A stretch of DNA of 64,000 nucleotides, from the NCBI RefSeq assembly GCF_009650995.1, contig NZ_WHVV01000014.1, positions 18,067-82,066 on the forward strand, in the 5' to 3' direction. Source of the stretch: Sporosarcina cascadiensis (GTDB lineage Bacteria; Bacillota; Bacilli; Bacillales_A; Planococcaceae). Shown here piece after piece: positions 1 to 8,360 of the stretch. The notes below the pieces were generated by a model. That model ran no database searches. It saw nothing but the letters and a program-made list of their open reading frames with translations, and was not told the DNA's origin. The position numbers and the translations under genes were made by a program. How positions within the stretch are numbered: position 1 is the stretch's first letter; the number at the start of each line of letters is the position of its first letter.

Positions 1-13
1 AATAGCGTGCCAA
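1..13 (-). promoter_or_regulatory. Possible -24 half of a sigma-54 promoter, cut by the window edge
   Basis: Read on the minus strand, positions 13 to 6 give TTGGCACG, an exact match to the -24 element of sigma-54 promoters (YTGGCACG). Four bases later the first T of a TTGC -12 element would fall on position 1, and the rest lies outside the window. The promoter would drive a gene to the left, divergent from the activator gene at 303. Inference, because only half the motif is visible. Confidence 0.4.
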
Positions 14-132
14 CTTTATAGTTTCAGGGAAATAAATTCTGATTATTAATAAAAAGGTTGCTGTATCAAGGTTTTAAACTAGCAGAATAAGAAAACGAAA
101 AAACAAGATATACTATGCAAATTCGGTCTGTA

Positions 133-157
133 GTGCAGACAAATTACTCATCTGCAC
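133..157. promoter_or_regulatory. Inverted repeat, probable enhancer site for the sigma-54 activator
   Basis: A perfect 7-bp inverted repeat GTGCAGA-N11-TCTGCAC lies between the activator gene and the possible sigma-54 promoter at the left edge. A third half-site, GTGCAGAC, recurs at 238-245, just before the -10 box of the activator gene. Sigma-54 activators bind such dyads about 100-200 bp upstream of the promoter; this one is about 130 bp from the -24 half-site. The binding protein is inferred from position only. Confidence 0.45.
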
Positions 158-196
158 CTGCCCTTCCCTTAGCTTTTTTCATCATAACCCGCTCGC

Positions 197-210
197 AGTA
201 AGCGCTTTCA
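197..210. promoter_or_regulatory. cre-like site before the sigma-54 activator gene
   Basis: AGTAAGCGCTTTCA matches the CcpA operator consensus TGWAANCGNTNWCA at 13 of 14 positions; the first base differs. It lies about 55 bp upstream of a TATAAT -10 box at 265-270 that probably serves the gene starting at 303. CcpA itself is encoded at 23949-24947. Binding is predicted, not shown. Confidence 0.4.
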
Positions 211-302
211 GAGGTTGCAGATATATTTTGCATGCAAGTGCAGACTTTTCTGACAGTTGCGTGTTATAATAAAAACTCTTCACAACAAGGAGGTTTTGAT
301 GG

Positions 303-2006
303 ATGTTAGCCAAAACAATAGGTTCATTGATGCAAAGTTTCGTTGACGGGGTCATTGTCCTCGATAACTCAAGCGAAGTGTTATGGTTCAGTTTAAAAGA
401 CAATTTAAGCTTTACAATTGACTCAACAACTAATATAAAAAAGCTATTCAATCGAGGAGAATTGCGATTTATCGATAACGAAGAATTCTTTTTGGAATTA
501 CAGGGACAGCAGCTTCAAGTTTCCGTAAAGTTAATCGAAGAACCACAACAATTGATCGTGCTGTGTATAAAGGAATTTGCCTTTCAGCTAGATAATAGCG
601 AAGCGCGTCTTTTTTGTATGGAGAAAGTGATTGAAACCATTGATGAAGGAATTATGATGAGCAATGCTGAAGGGGAAATCATCGTCTATAATGATGCTCA
701 GGAAAAAATGGAAGGCTTAAGCGGACAAGAGATTATTGGAAAGCCACTATGGGATGCCTATAATTATAATCCGCAGTACTCCGAGCATCGGCATGTATTC
801 AAAACAGGAAAACCTATATTTTCCCGTTATCGCGCACATTCAAAGATTGCGGGCATACCGAAGTATGTTAATTACAGTACGTATCCAATACAGAAAGATG
901 GAGAAACAATCGGAGTTTTCTCTATCAGCACAAACGAGTCAAAATTAAAAGATCAACTCTATCAAACAATCGAAATGAAACGCAGCAACAATAAGCATGA
1001 TGATGAGAAAACCTTTTCCACAAATGGAACAGTCTTTACATTTGAAGATATTAAGGGGCAAAGTACATCACTCAGAGAATTATTACGTGAAGCACAAGCG
1101 GTATCCGTCCATAACGCAGACACATTAATCGTTGGAGAAACAGGTACCGGCAAAGAGCTGTTTGCACAAAGTATGCATAATCACAGCTCCCGCAGAGATA
1201 AACCATTTGTTGCGATTAACTGTGCTGCTATCCCTGAAAATCTGTTGGAAAGCACATTGTTTGGTACGGTAAAAGGCGCTTTTACTGGGGCAGCCGATCA
1301 AATAGGATTATTTGAATTTGCAGAAGATGGTACTTTATTTATGGATGAGATCAACTCTATGCCAATGACATTACAATCGAAACTAATGCGTGTCTTGCAG
1401 GAACGTTTAGTTCGGAGAGTCGGCTCTAATAATGTAACACCGGTTCGATGTACAGTTATCAGTGCATCAGATGAAGATCCGGAAAAATTGATTGCGGAAG
1501 AGCGGATGCGTCTTGACTTGTTTTATCGCATTGCCAATACAAGTCTCTACATCCCTCCTTTACGCGACCGGCCGGAAGATATTTTATTTTTCATAAATCA
1601 CTTCCTGGAGACTTTCCAATCAAAAATGTCTATCGTAGCTCCTCCCCTGTCGCCTGTGCTGCGTGATGCGCTGCTTAGATATCCATGGCCGGGGAATATT
1701 CGTGAGCTGGAACATTTAATACAAAATATTGTAATCCGGGTATCAGATGAAGCGGAAGAAATTAAAATTGATCATTTACCATCCTATATTCGGGGGAAAA
1801 TTTTAGTGCAGCAGCAATTTCATACTAACGGAGAAGTTAAAGCGAGAAGACCGATCAAAAATGTATTAAACCATTCAAAAAAGCAATTTATACAATCCGC
1901 ATTGGAACAGACTAACTGGAACATATCAGCAGCAGCCCGAAAACTTGGCATTACACGACAAAGTCTGCAGTACCACATAAAAAAACATGATTTAGAAAAA
2001 CCATGA
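303..2006 (+). CDS. PAS-domain sigma-54-dependent transcriptional activator (RocR-like)
   Basis: This is an enhancer-binding protein that remodels sigma-54 RNA polymerase with ATP. Domains in order are an N-terminal region of about 100 residues, a PAS sensor domain at about 105-215, an AAA+ domain at about 250-470, and a Fis-type HTH in the last 40 residues. The AAA+ domain shows Walker A GETGTGKE at 278-285, the sigma-54 contact loop GAFTGA at 325-330 and Walker B GTLFMDEI at 343-350. There is no receiver domain, so control is probably by a ligand on the PAS domain, as in RocR and AcoR-type regulators. The ATG at 303 has AAGGAGG about 9 nt before it; another ATG at 299 is out of frame. rpoN follows on the same strand. 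The target is not known; a divergent operon left of the window is the best candidate. Confidence 0.9.
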   Translation: MLAKTIGSLMQSFVDGVIVLDNSSEVLWFSLKDNLSFTIDSTTNIKKLFNRGELRFIDNEEFFLELQGQQLQVSVKLIEEPQQLIVLCIKEFAFQLDNSEARLFCMEKVIETIDEGIMMSNAEGEIIVYNDAQEKMEGLSGQEIIGKPLWDAYNYNPQYSEHRHVFKTGKPIFSRYRAHSKIAGIPKYVNYSTYPIQKDGETIGVFSISTNESKLKDQLYQTIEMKRSNNKHDDEKTFSTNGTVFTFEDIKGQSTSLRELLREAQAVSVHNADTLIVGETGTGKELFAQSMHNHSSRRDKPFVAINCAAIPENLLESTLFGTVKGAFTGAADQIGLFEFAEDGTLFMDEINSMPMTLQSKLMRVLQERLVRRVGSNNVTPVRCTVISASDEDPEKLIAEERMRLDLFYRIANTSLYIPPLRDRPEDILFFINHFLETFQSKMSIVAPPLSPVLRDALLRYPWPGNIRELEHLIQNIVIRVSDEAEEIKIDHLPSYIRGKILVQQQFHTNGEVKARRPIKNVLNHSKKQFIQSALEQTNWNISAAARKLGITRQSLQYHIKKHDLEKP

Positions 2007-2294
2007 TAAAGCAACGGGCTATTCTAAAAAGTTGGTTTTAACTTTTTATATAGCTCTTTTTAAATTTCAAAATATTACCAATTTTTATTACATAATTAGA
2101 TTCAGAATAATAAATTACATGAGAAAGCACACTCATATATTACATACATTCTCTCAGTAACTATCAGTAAGCCCAATAGAATATAGAAATTCGTTATAGA
2201 AATGGCAGAATATTATGGTATGATGAAATAAATTAAGTGTAAGCGCAATCATTTTCTTTAAAATTGGATTGTTTTATTTTAGGAGGTTAAACCA
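2007..2294 (+). promoter_or_regulatory. rpoN promoter region with cre-like site
   Basis: The stretch between the activator gene and rpoN is AT-rich. A TATGAT -10 box lies at 2219-2224 with a poor -35. TGTAAGCGCAATCA at 2238-2251 matches the cre consensus at 13 of 14 positions and sits just downstream of the -10, where CcpA could act as a roadblock. In B. subtilis sigL is known to be repressed by CcpA, which supports the call. Confidence 0.5.
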
Positions 2295-3581
2295 ATGGAA
2301 ATGATTCTACAGCAAAAACAAGAGTTAAGTTTGCGGATGACACCTGAATTGCGTCAGGCCATTGAGTTACTACAATTATCAACGTATGATTTAGAACAAT
2401 ATATTAGGGAACAGGAATTAGAAAATCCACTGATTGATTTACAGGAGTCAGATGGAAGCGACAATTTTCAGGAATCAGCAGCAGTTAAATCATCTGGTTC
2501 CGGAATGGAGCAGCTGGATTGGGTAAAGCAGCAGGAAGAGAGTAAACGTGACCAGCTGATTAACCAAGTCAATTTAACTTTCAGTGATTGCGACACACAA
2601 CAGTTGTTGAAAGCTTTGATTCATAACCTGGACGATAATGGATACTTATCTGGAGACATACTATTTCAAGATGAGTCCAAAATAGAGTCAGGAATTGAAC
2701 TGCTGCAGCAAATTGGACCTCCCGGCATTGGCGCCCGCAATTTACAGGAATGTCTCTTACTGCAGGCAAATCAATGTGAAAACTGTCCGGAATTAGCTGA
2801 AGTCTTTATTCGAGATTATCTTTTACTCGTTGCAGAGCATAAATGGCCCGAGATTGCGAAGGGTATGGAAATATCATTGCGTAGCGTACATGAATTGCAT
2901 GAGTACGTCTTGACATTAAACCCCAGACCCTGTCCTGAACTTACCATCGCAAACACGGAATTCATGATTCCAGACGTCATCGTCGAAGAAAAAGAAGGTC
3001 AGTTGTCATTCCGTTTAAATGATAAAGGACTACCGAAGATTGGACTGCAAAGGGAATATGTATCTAATCTGCAGGGTAAGTCGGAGTTGTCATCGTACCT
3101 GAGGGATTATCATAAGAAAGCTCAATGGCTGCTGTCGAGCATTGAACAGCGCAGAAATACAATCATCAGAATCGTTACCAATTTGATTGAAAAACAGGAG
3201 GCGTTTTTCAGGAAAGGTGCCGAATCACTGCAGCCAATGACCCTGAAAGATATTGCAGACAGCATCGGGATGCACGAATCTACGGTGAGTCGTGCGGTAT
3301 CTAATAAGATTATGCAAACACCAGTCGGTTCATTTGAAATGCGTACATTATTCACTTCTAAGTTATCTGCACAAGATGGGAACAGTATTTCTCAATCAGC
3401 TGTCAAGTCTTTATTGCAAAAGTTAATTGGAAAAGAAGATAAAAAGAAACCTTTATCTGATCAAAAGATCGCTGACTCATTTCTAGAGGAGCAAGGGATT
3501 ACGATATCAAGAAGAACTGTTAGTAAATATCGTGAAGAACTCCTTATTCCCTCATCCAGTAAACGAAAAAGAGTTCTATAA
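2295..3581 (+). CDS. rpoN: RNA polymerase sigma-54 factor (RpoN/SigL)
   Basis: This sigma factor directs RNA polymerase to -24/-12 promoters and depends on AAA+ activators such as the upstream gene product. The N-terminal activator-interacting region is Gln- and Leu-rich (residues 1-50). The core-binding region follows, then an HTH near 318-345 and the RpoN box RRTVSKYRE at 406-414, which reads the -24 element. Length 428 residues is normal for SigL of Firmicutes. The start ATG has AGGAGG 8 nt upstream. It has its own promoter region with a cre-like site and ends in a strong terminator, so it is probably monocistronic. Having an activator gene directly before it suggests that the two form a local regulatory unit. 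Confidence 0.97.
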   Translation: MEMILQQKQELSLRMTPELRQAIELLQLSTYDLEQYIREQELENPLIDLQESDGSDNFQESAAVKSSGSGMEQLDWVKQQEESKRDQLINQVNLTFSDCDTQQLLKALIHNLDDNGYLSGDILFQDESKIESGIELLQQIGPPGIGARNLQECLLLQANQCENCPELAEVFIRDYLLLVAEHKWPEIAKGMEISLRSVHELHEYVLTLNPRPCPELTIANTEFMIPDVIVEEKEGQLSFRLNDKGLPKIGLQREYVSNLQGKSELSSYLRDYHKKAQWLLSSIEQRRNTIIRIVTNLIEKQEAFFRKGAESLQPMTLKDIADSIGMHESTVSRAVSNKIMQTPVGSFEMRTLFTSKLSAQDGNSISQSAVKSLLQKLIGKEDKKKPLSDQKIADSFLEEQGITISRRTVSKYREELLIPSSSKRKRVL

Positions 3582-3601
3582 CTAAAGATCGCTAGGCCGA
3601 A

Positions 3602-3628
3602 AACCAATCACTTTTGATTGGTTTTTTT
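3602..3628 (+). terminator. Rho-independent terminator of rpoN
   Basis: Stem AACCAATCA (3602-3610) pairs with TGATTGGTT (3615-3623) across the loop CTTT and is followed by a run of T. Confidence 0.9.
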
Positions 3629-3720
3629 ATGAACTTGAAACCAAAATGAGCTACTGCACGGTTTGAAGCCGCCATCAGCATGATGAAATAAATTGGAATG
3701 TATTATTTGCAAATTTTAAA

Positions 3721-3756
3721 GCAAAATAAAAAGACCGTTCTGCGTGAGCAGAACGG
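3721..3756 (-). terminator. Terminator of the spore protein gene
   Basis: The 9-bp stem CCGTTCTGC/GCAGAACGG (3735-3743 and 3748-3756) has a GTGA loop and is followed on the minus strand by a U-rich tail. Confidence 0.85.
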
Positions 3757-3775
3757 CCGTCTTACTGATTACTGA

Positions 3776-3985
3776 TTACTTTGAATAACCGTTCATTTGA
3801 GATTGAGCCTGACGCACTAATCGCTTAGTAATTTCTCCGCCGACGGAACCGTTGGCACGCGATGAAGCATCTGGTCCAAGTTGTACACCGAATTCAGAAG
3901 CGATCTCTTCTTTCATCTGGTTTAGTGCTTGTTGTACTCCTGGTACTAAAAGCTGGTTTGAGTTGTTGTTGTTGCTGTTTGGCAT
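3776..3985 (-). CDS. sspA: Alpha/beta-type small acid-soluble spore protein
   Basis: This protein coats DNA in the spore core and protects it from UV and heat, then is degraded at germination. The 69-residue product has an Asn-rich N-terminus and the two family signatures, SEFGVQLG around the GPR protease cleavage site and [16 protein letters not shown]. The ATG at 3985 is preferred: AAGGAGG lies 8 nt upstream, whereas the longer GTG start at 3994 falls inside that ribosome binding site. The gene lies next to thiI, as sspA does in B. subtilis. Expression in the forespore by SigG is expected from the family. The symbol follows synteny; the paralogue assignment is not certain. It is the best evidence that the organism forms spores. 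Confidence 0.95.
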   Translation of the reverse strand: MPNSNNNNSNQLLVPGVQQALNQMKEEIASEFGVQLGPDASSRANGSVGGEITKRLVRQAQSQMNGYSK

Positions 3986-4062
3986 GTCGTTCACCTCCTT
4001 GTGACTATAGAATGGCCACTTTTGAAAAAATCATGCAGGAGATGTAACTGGAAATATTTCCT

Positions 4063-5265
4063 TTAGAGAAAATCATCGAATTCTTCTTCCGTCTGGTTGC
4101 TCGGAATGATGGTTTCACGGCCGTTTACCGCATCTTCCATCATCTCATTGAAATCCTGAAAACTTTCATAATAACGGACTTTTTCTACTTGAGGCTTCGT
4201 TTTTGAGCTGGATGGCGTGAATACCGTACAGCAATCTTCATACGGACGGATTGAGATTGAATAGGTTCCGATCTTTTCTGCGACTTGAATGATCTCTAGT
4301 TTATCCATCGCGATCAATGGTCGCAGAATCGGTGTATTTGTCACTTCATTGATTGCAGTCAGACTGTCCAGCGTCTGACTTGCCACCTGACCAAGACTTT
4401 CTCCTGTAATCAAACCCAGCGAGTTGGTTTCTTCACGTACACGATCCGCAATCTGCATCATCATTCGTCTTGTTGTCGTCATTGACAAATTGCTGGGCAC
4501 TTGTTTGACGATTGCTTGCTGTAATTCCGTAAACGGTATAATGTGCAGACGGATTGTCGCACCAAACTTGGACAGCTGTTTAATGATGTCTTCTACTTTT
4601 TGTTTTGCGAGCTCACTCGTAAACGGCGGACTGGCAAAATGAATCGCATCAAACGACACGCCTCTCTTCATCATTAAATAACCTGCTACAGGGCTGTCAA
4701 TTCCTCCTGATAACAATAGAAGTGAATGACCATTTGAACCAACCGGCATTCCCCCGGCACCTTTGTATATATGTGATGAAATATAGGCACCCTGTTTCTG
4801 AATTTCTATAAACAATAAAATTTCAGGCTTCTTCATTTGTACAATTAATTCGGGAAATGCACGGAGTACATGTCCGCCAAGCTCTTGCTGCAGTTCGCCT
4901 GTTACAAGCGGAAATCTTTTATCGGTCCGTTTCACTTCCACTTTAAATGTCTTCCCCGCTGTTTCAGTTTTACTCAATACATCTAGTGAAGTAGACTTTA
5001 TCGCTTCAAGTGTGGGTTCGCAAATTGCAATCGGACTGAACGATTGAATACCAAATACGCTTGGTAATATTTCTATCGCTCTTTCCAATTCTTCTGGATG
5101 GTCTGAATATAAAAACATGCGGTCGCGTTCCGCTCGCATCGTAATACCCGAAAGTTCCTGCAGCGCCGCTTTAATATTATCTTTTAACTTACGCACAAAT
5201 TTACTTTTATTTTTTCCTTTAAGAGACATTTCGCCATATCTGATTAAGATGGTATTCCAGTTCAT
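4063..5265 (-). CDS. thiI: tRNA 4-thiouridine synthase ThiI
   Basis: ThiI adenylates uridine 8 of tRNA and inserts sulfur taken from a cysteine desulfurase. The protein has an N-terminal ferredoxin-like plus THUMP region (about 1-165) and a PP-loop ATP-pyrophosphatase domain with SGGIDSP at 186-192. At 400 residues it lacks the C-terminal rhodanese domain of the E. coli protein, as in B. subtilis. Its ATG overlaps the stop of the upstream desulfurase gene by 4 nt, so the two are translationally coupled and the desulfurase is its sulfur donor. Confidence 0.96.
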   Translation of the reverse strand: MNWNTILIRYGEMSLKGKNKSKFVRKLKDNIKAALQELSGITMRAERDRMFLYSDHPEELERAIEILPSVFGIQSFSPIAICEPTLEAIKSTSLDVLSKTETAGKTFKVEVKRTDKRFPLVTGELQQELGGHVLRAFPELIVQMKKPEILLFIEIQKQGAYISSHIYKGAGGMPVGSNGHSLLLLSGGIDSPVAGYLMMKRGVSFDAIHFASPPFTSELAKQKVEDIIKQLSKFGATIRLHIIPFTELQQAIVKQVPSNLSMTTTRRMMMQIADRVREETNSLGLITGESLGQVASQTLDSLTAINEVTNTPILRPLIAMDKLEIIQVAEKIGTYSISIRPYEDCCTVFTPSSSKTKPQVEKVRYYESFQDFNEMMEDAVNGRETIIPSNQTEEEFDDFL

Positions 5266-6395
5266 TTTCCAGTTCCCCTTTTCAATAGCTGCATCAATTG
5301 ATTTACTGCATCCTTCAGCTGCTGAATTTCTTGTATTGTCTGATCTTTCCCCAGACTGATGCGGATTACACCTTTTTCAAAATCTTTCGGCAGGCCGATT
5401 GCTTCTATTACATGACTCATGCCCGCTGTTTTTGAAGAACAGGCACTTGAAGTCGAAACATAAATTCCTTTTTCCTGCAAAAAATTTACTGCTACTTCTC
5501 CTGTAATGTTTTTAAATGCCACGGCTAATATATAAGGCGCGCTCGCATTCGAAGCAAGTACCCTGCAATCTTCTATCTCAGAAAAAAACTGAACTAATTC
5601 ATTTCGCCACTGGGCAAATTGTTCAAGATTAGTTTCTTCCTTCATTAAACGTGCCGCCTTTGCCAAAGCGGCAGCGTGCGGCACAGAAACCGTACCATTT
5701 CGTAAACCGCTTTCCTGTCCGCCGCCAAAAGTAATAGGCTGGATCCGCAGATTTTTTCGATAAGCTAAAAATCCGCATCCTTTGATACCATAAATTTTAT
5801 GCCCAGACAGCGATATCAGATCCGGGCTGTCCTGAAAATCTCCGGGTATTAATTTTCCAAAGCTCTGAACACAATCCGAATGAAAAACTGCACGCGATAC
5901 GCTGTGGATAACTCTTGCGCATTCAGCTATAGGCTGAACTGTTCCAATTTCATTATTCACGTGAATAATACTGACTAATAAGGTATCCTGCCGTAAGCAG
6001 CGCTTGAGCTCTTCGATAGAGATTCGTCCTTCGCTGTCTACAGCCAGATAGTCGACATCAAAACCTTGTGATTGTAAATATTGAAATGTATTTAGAACAG
6101 ATGAATGTTCTATTTCCGTTGTGATGAGATGACGGCCCTTATGCTGATTAGCCAGTGCATATCCAATGATGGCGAGATTATTCGCTTCTGTGCCTCCAGA
6201 AGTAAATACTCCTTCCGTTAATCCCATTCCAATAATTTCGAGCAACTGAAACCGCGCCCGTTCTAATAATTTTTCCGACTGTTTGCCTGCTGCATGCAAA
6301 GAAGCGGGATTTGCGTAGTATGCAGACGACACATCCATGAATGTCCGGAGTACTCTTTCATCTGCTTTAGTCGTTGCACTGTGGTCAAAGTACAT
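5262..6395 (-). CDS. nifZ: Cysteine desulfurase (NifS/IscS family), ThiI partner
   Basis: This PLP enzyme converts cysteine to alanine and passes persulfide sulfur to ThiI. Visible features are the PLP lysine K200 in SGHKIYG, a histidine in EIEHSSV near 97, and the catalytic cysteine C319 in STSSACSSK. Length (377) fits the family. It sits directly before thiI with an ATGA overlap, which matches the B. subtilis NifZ-ThiI pair that serves 4-thiouridine synthesis rather than general Fe-S assembly. A hairpin separates it from ezrA upstream. Confidence 0.93.
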   Translation of the reverse strand: MYFDHSATTKADERVLRTFMDVSSAYYANPASLHAAGKQSEKLLERARFQLLEIIGMGLTEGVFTSGGTEANNLAIIGYALANQHKGRHLITTEIEHSSVLNTFQYLQSQGFDVDYLAVDSEGRISIEELKRCLRQDTLLVSIIHVNNEIGTVQPIAECARVIHSVSRAVFHSDCVQSFGKLIPGDFQDSPDLISLSGHKIYGIKGCGFLAYRKNLRIQPITFGGGQESGLRNGTVSVPHAAALAKAARLMKEETNLEQFAQWRNELVQFFSEIEDCRVLASNASAPYILAVAFKNITGEVAVNFLQEKGIYVSTSSACSSKTAGMSHVIEAIGLPKDFEKGVIRISLGKDQTIQEIQQLKDAVNQLMQLLKRGTGK

Positions 6396-6431
6396 ATTTC
6401 CAACCTGCCTTTTTATTCAGAATGAGCGAAA

Positions 6432-6460
6432 CAAAGCCACCGGTCAAACCGGTGGCTTTG
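6432..6460 (-). terminator. Hairpin between ezrA and the desulfurase gene
   Basis: Arms AAAGCCACCGGT and ACCGGTGGCTTT flank a 3-nt loop. On the minus strand the tail is T-rich but interrupted, so termination of ezrA may be partial. Confidence 0.75.
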
Positions 6461-6471
6461 TCGGAATATAG

Positions 6472-8163
6472 TTACACTTTATGATGAAGCATTTCTTGGA
6501 TCTTTTTCATTGCACCCGGTTCAACATCTTCAACAGCTGTTGCAGCCTCTTCCAATGCCTTCATATAACGGAACTGCATGAAAGAATCCTCCGCCTGCAG
6601 TAACTTCTGATGCACTTGCGGATGAGAAGCACGGTAACGATTGCCATATTGAATAATACGTTCCACCAGCATTGCATTCTCAATCATGTCTTCTGTCTTT
6701 TCACACACATCATCGACGACAGCTGTAGCCTTTTGAACATATGATTCCACTAATCCCATATTCAAAGGAACTTCTTCCAAGCTTTGTTTCACGAGGAAGA
6801 TCTGTTCATCCGCTTCTTCCAGCTGAATCTCCATTTCATCAGGGATTCCAGGAATATTCGCGCGATGCAGATTTCTATCCGCTGTCTGAAGTTGCTGAGA
6901 AAGTCCAAGAAGACGTGAGCGGACCTGATTCTCATCAATCCGAAGATTTTTGATTCGGTTACTGAAGCTTTCCTGATCTTCCGCTAATGTATCCAATTCT
7001 TCCGCAATTTCCTGCAGTTCCGTCTGGAGCCCGGAATATGCAGACTCGTGTTTGTTTTGCCGCTCAATGAACAGCTCTATACGCTTCGCTATGGCATTCA
7101 GTTTCTTCATTGCATTTTGAGGAATTTGAGATTCTTTTTCATCCAGACGATAACTCTGCTGGACAAAATCCACTTCCCGTATCGTTTCTTTGATGATTTG
7201 CTGCAATTCTTCAAACAGATCGAGCACATCATCCCAGCGTTCTTCTACATAATGGCGAGAGCTTACTTCTTCCTCCAGAAGATCATAGAAAGATTCGATG
7301 CGATCATGCAGTCCCGCCACTTCCTGTCCTACTTCCGATACTTCCAGCAGTACAAGCCGCTGTTTCAATTCCAGTAACTGCTCTTCCATCTCATCAAATT
7401 GGGCAGGGAGCCTAAGATGTCCTAAATAGTAAGACTGCTCTTCCATTTCTGCAATTCCATTTCGCAATTCACGTATAGAAGCGGGGATTTTCGATTGTAT
7501 TTCCGTTAGCAAAGAAGGAATCTCATGAATGATATGTGAAAGCCTGTCTCCTTTTGATGCCAGAGAAATCACAATTTCACGCGCTTGAAGATAATTCCCG
7601 TTTTCAATCAGTGCATCATATTCTTCAAACCTCGGAGTGAATGATTCCCATTCCTCTTCCAAAGGATTCACGGCAGGTCCGAATGAATGCTGGTGTGCTA
7701 AGATTGCTTTGCGTGCGGCACGGTGCTGCTCTTTTATAGTTTCCATTTCAATACGATTTTTCTCTTCACTGCCGATTAATTCATTCAGTTCATCCAGAAT
7801 AACGTGCATTTCTTTTTCACATTGGGATAGAATTTCTTGAATATGCTTTTCCGTTTCTGTCGCTTTTTTAAAATGGAAGCGGTCAACCTGATCTTCCACA
7901 TCAAACAACAGTGAATCAACTTTCGGAATACGGTCATCAATTACTTCTGTCCACGTGCTGCGCCAGCGCTCAAATTTTTCTTCTGTCTGACCTGTCATAT
8001 TCAATTGTTTAACTTTCGTCATTTCTTCAAATATCGGTTTATGTTGAATTTGCAGTTTTTCTTGTTCCAGTTTCCCTATTTCTTGTATATGCTTTCGCCT
8101 AAACAGAAATGCGATTACTGTCAGTACGATGACAATAATTAATGGAATGATGAAATATTTCAT
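6472..8163 (-). CDS. ezrA: Septation ring formation regulator EzrA
   Basis: EzrA is a membrane-anchored inhibitor of FtsZ ring assembly that limits division to mid-cell and takes part in cell-wall synthesis control. One N-terminal transmembrane helix (about 3-21, Ile/Val-rich) is followed by KR residues and then more than 500 residues of spectrin-like coiled coil rich in Glu, Gln and Leu. Length 563 agrees with B. subtilis EzrA (562). The gene is preceded by about 200 nt of AT-rich non-coding DNA and followed by a hairpin, so it is probably its own unit. Confidence 0.96.
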   Translation of the reverse strand: MKYFIIPLIIVIVLTVIAFLFRRKHIQEIGKLEQEKLQIQHKPIFEEMTKVKQLNMTGQTEEKFERWRSTWTEVIDDRIPKVDSLLFDVEDQVDRFHFKKATETEKHIQEILSQCEKEMHVILDELNELIGSEEKNRIEMETIKEQHRAARKAILAHQHSFGPAVNPLEEEWESFTPRFEEYDALIENGNYLQAREIVISLASKGDRLSHIIHEIPSLLTEIQSKIPASIRELRNGIAEMEEQSYYLGHLRLPAQFDEMEEQLLELKQRLVLLEVSEVGQEVAGLHDRIESFYDLLEEEVSSRHYVEERWDDVLDLFEELQQIIKETIREVDFVQQSYRLDEKESQIPQNAMKKLNAIAKRIELFIERQNKHESAYSGLQTELQEIAEELDTLAEDQESFSNRIKNLRIDENQVRSRLLGLSQQLQTADRNLHRANIPGIPDEMEIQLEEADEQIFLVKQSLEEVPLNMGLVESYVQKATAVVDDVCEKTEDMIENAMLVERIIQYGNRYRASHPQVHQKLLQAEDSFMQFRYMKALEEAATAVEDVEPGAMKKIQEMLHHKV

Positions 8164-8360
8164 CGTAATATGATCCCCCTATCCCACACTTCGCACATTA
8201 AGTCATTATATTAGATATTATAGTATATCGTAACACGTTTAAAGCATTTTCGTCTTGAATTCACATGTTTTTTGAGAAATAACAGATATTTTATCAATTA
8301 GGCGCATATTTTGAAGAAAAATAGATACTTTCCTCACTTCTATTACAGGGAAAAGAGTAA

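Noticed and set aside
3986..3994. GTG start of the spore protein three codons upstream
   Set aside because: This GTG overlaps the AAGGAGGTG ribosome binding site that serves the ATG at 3985.
7048..7377. 109-residue frame on the plus strand inside ezrA
   Set aside because: It is the antisense shadow of the ezrA coiled-coil sequence, with Phe/Leu-rich composition and no ribosome binding site.
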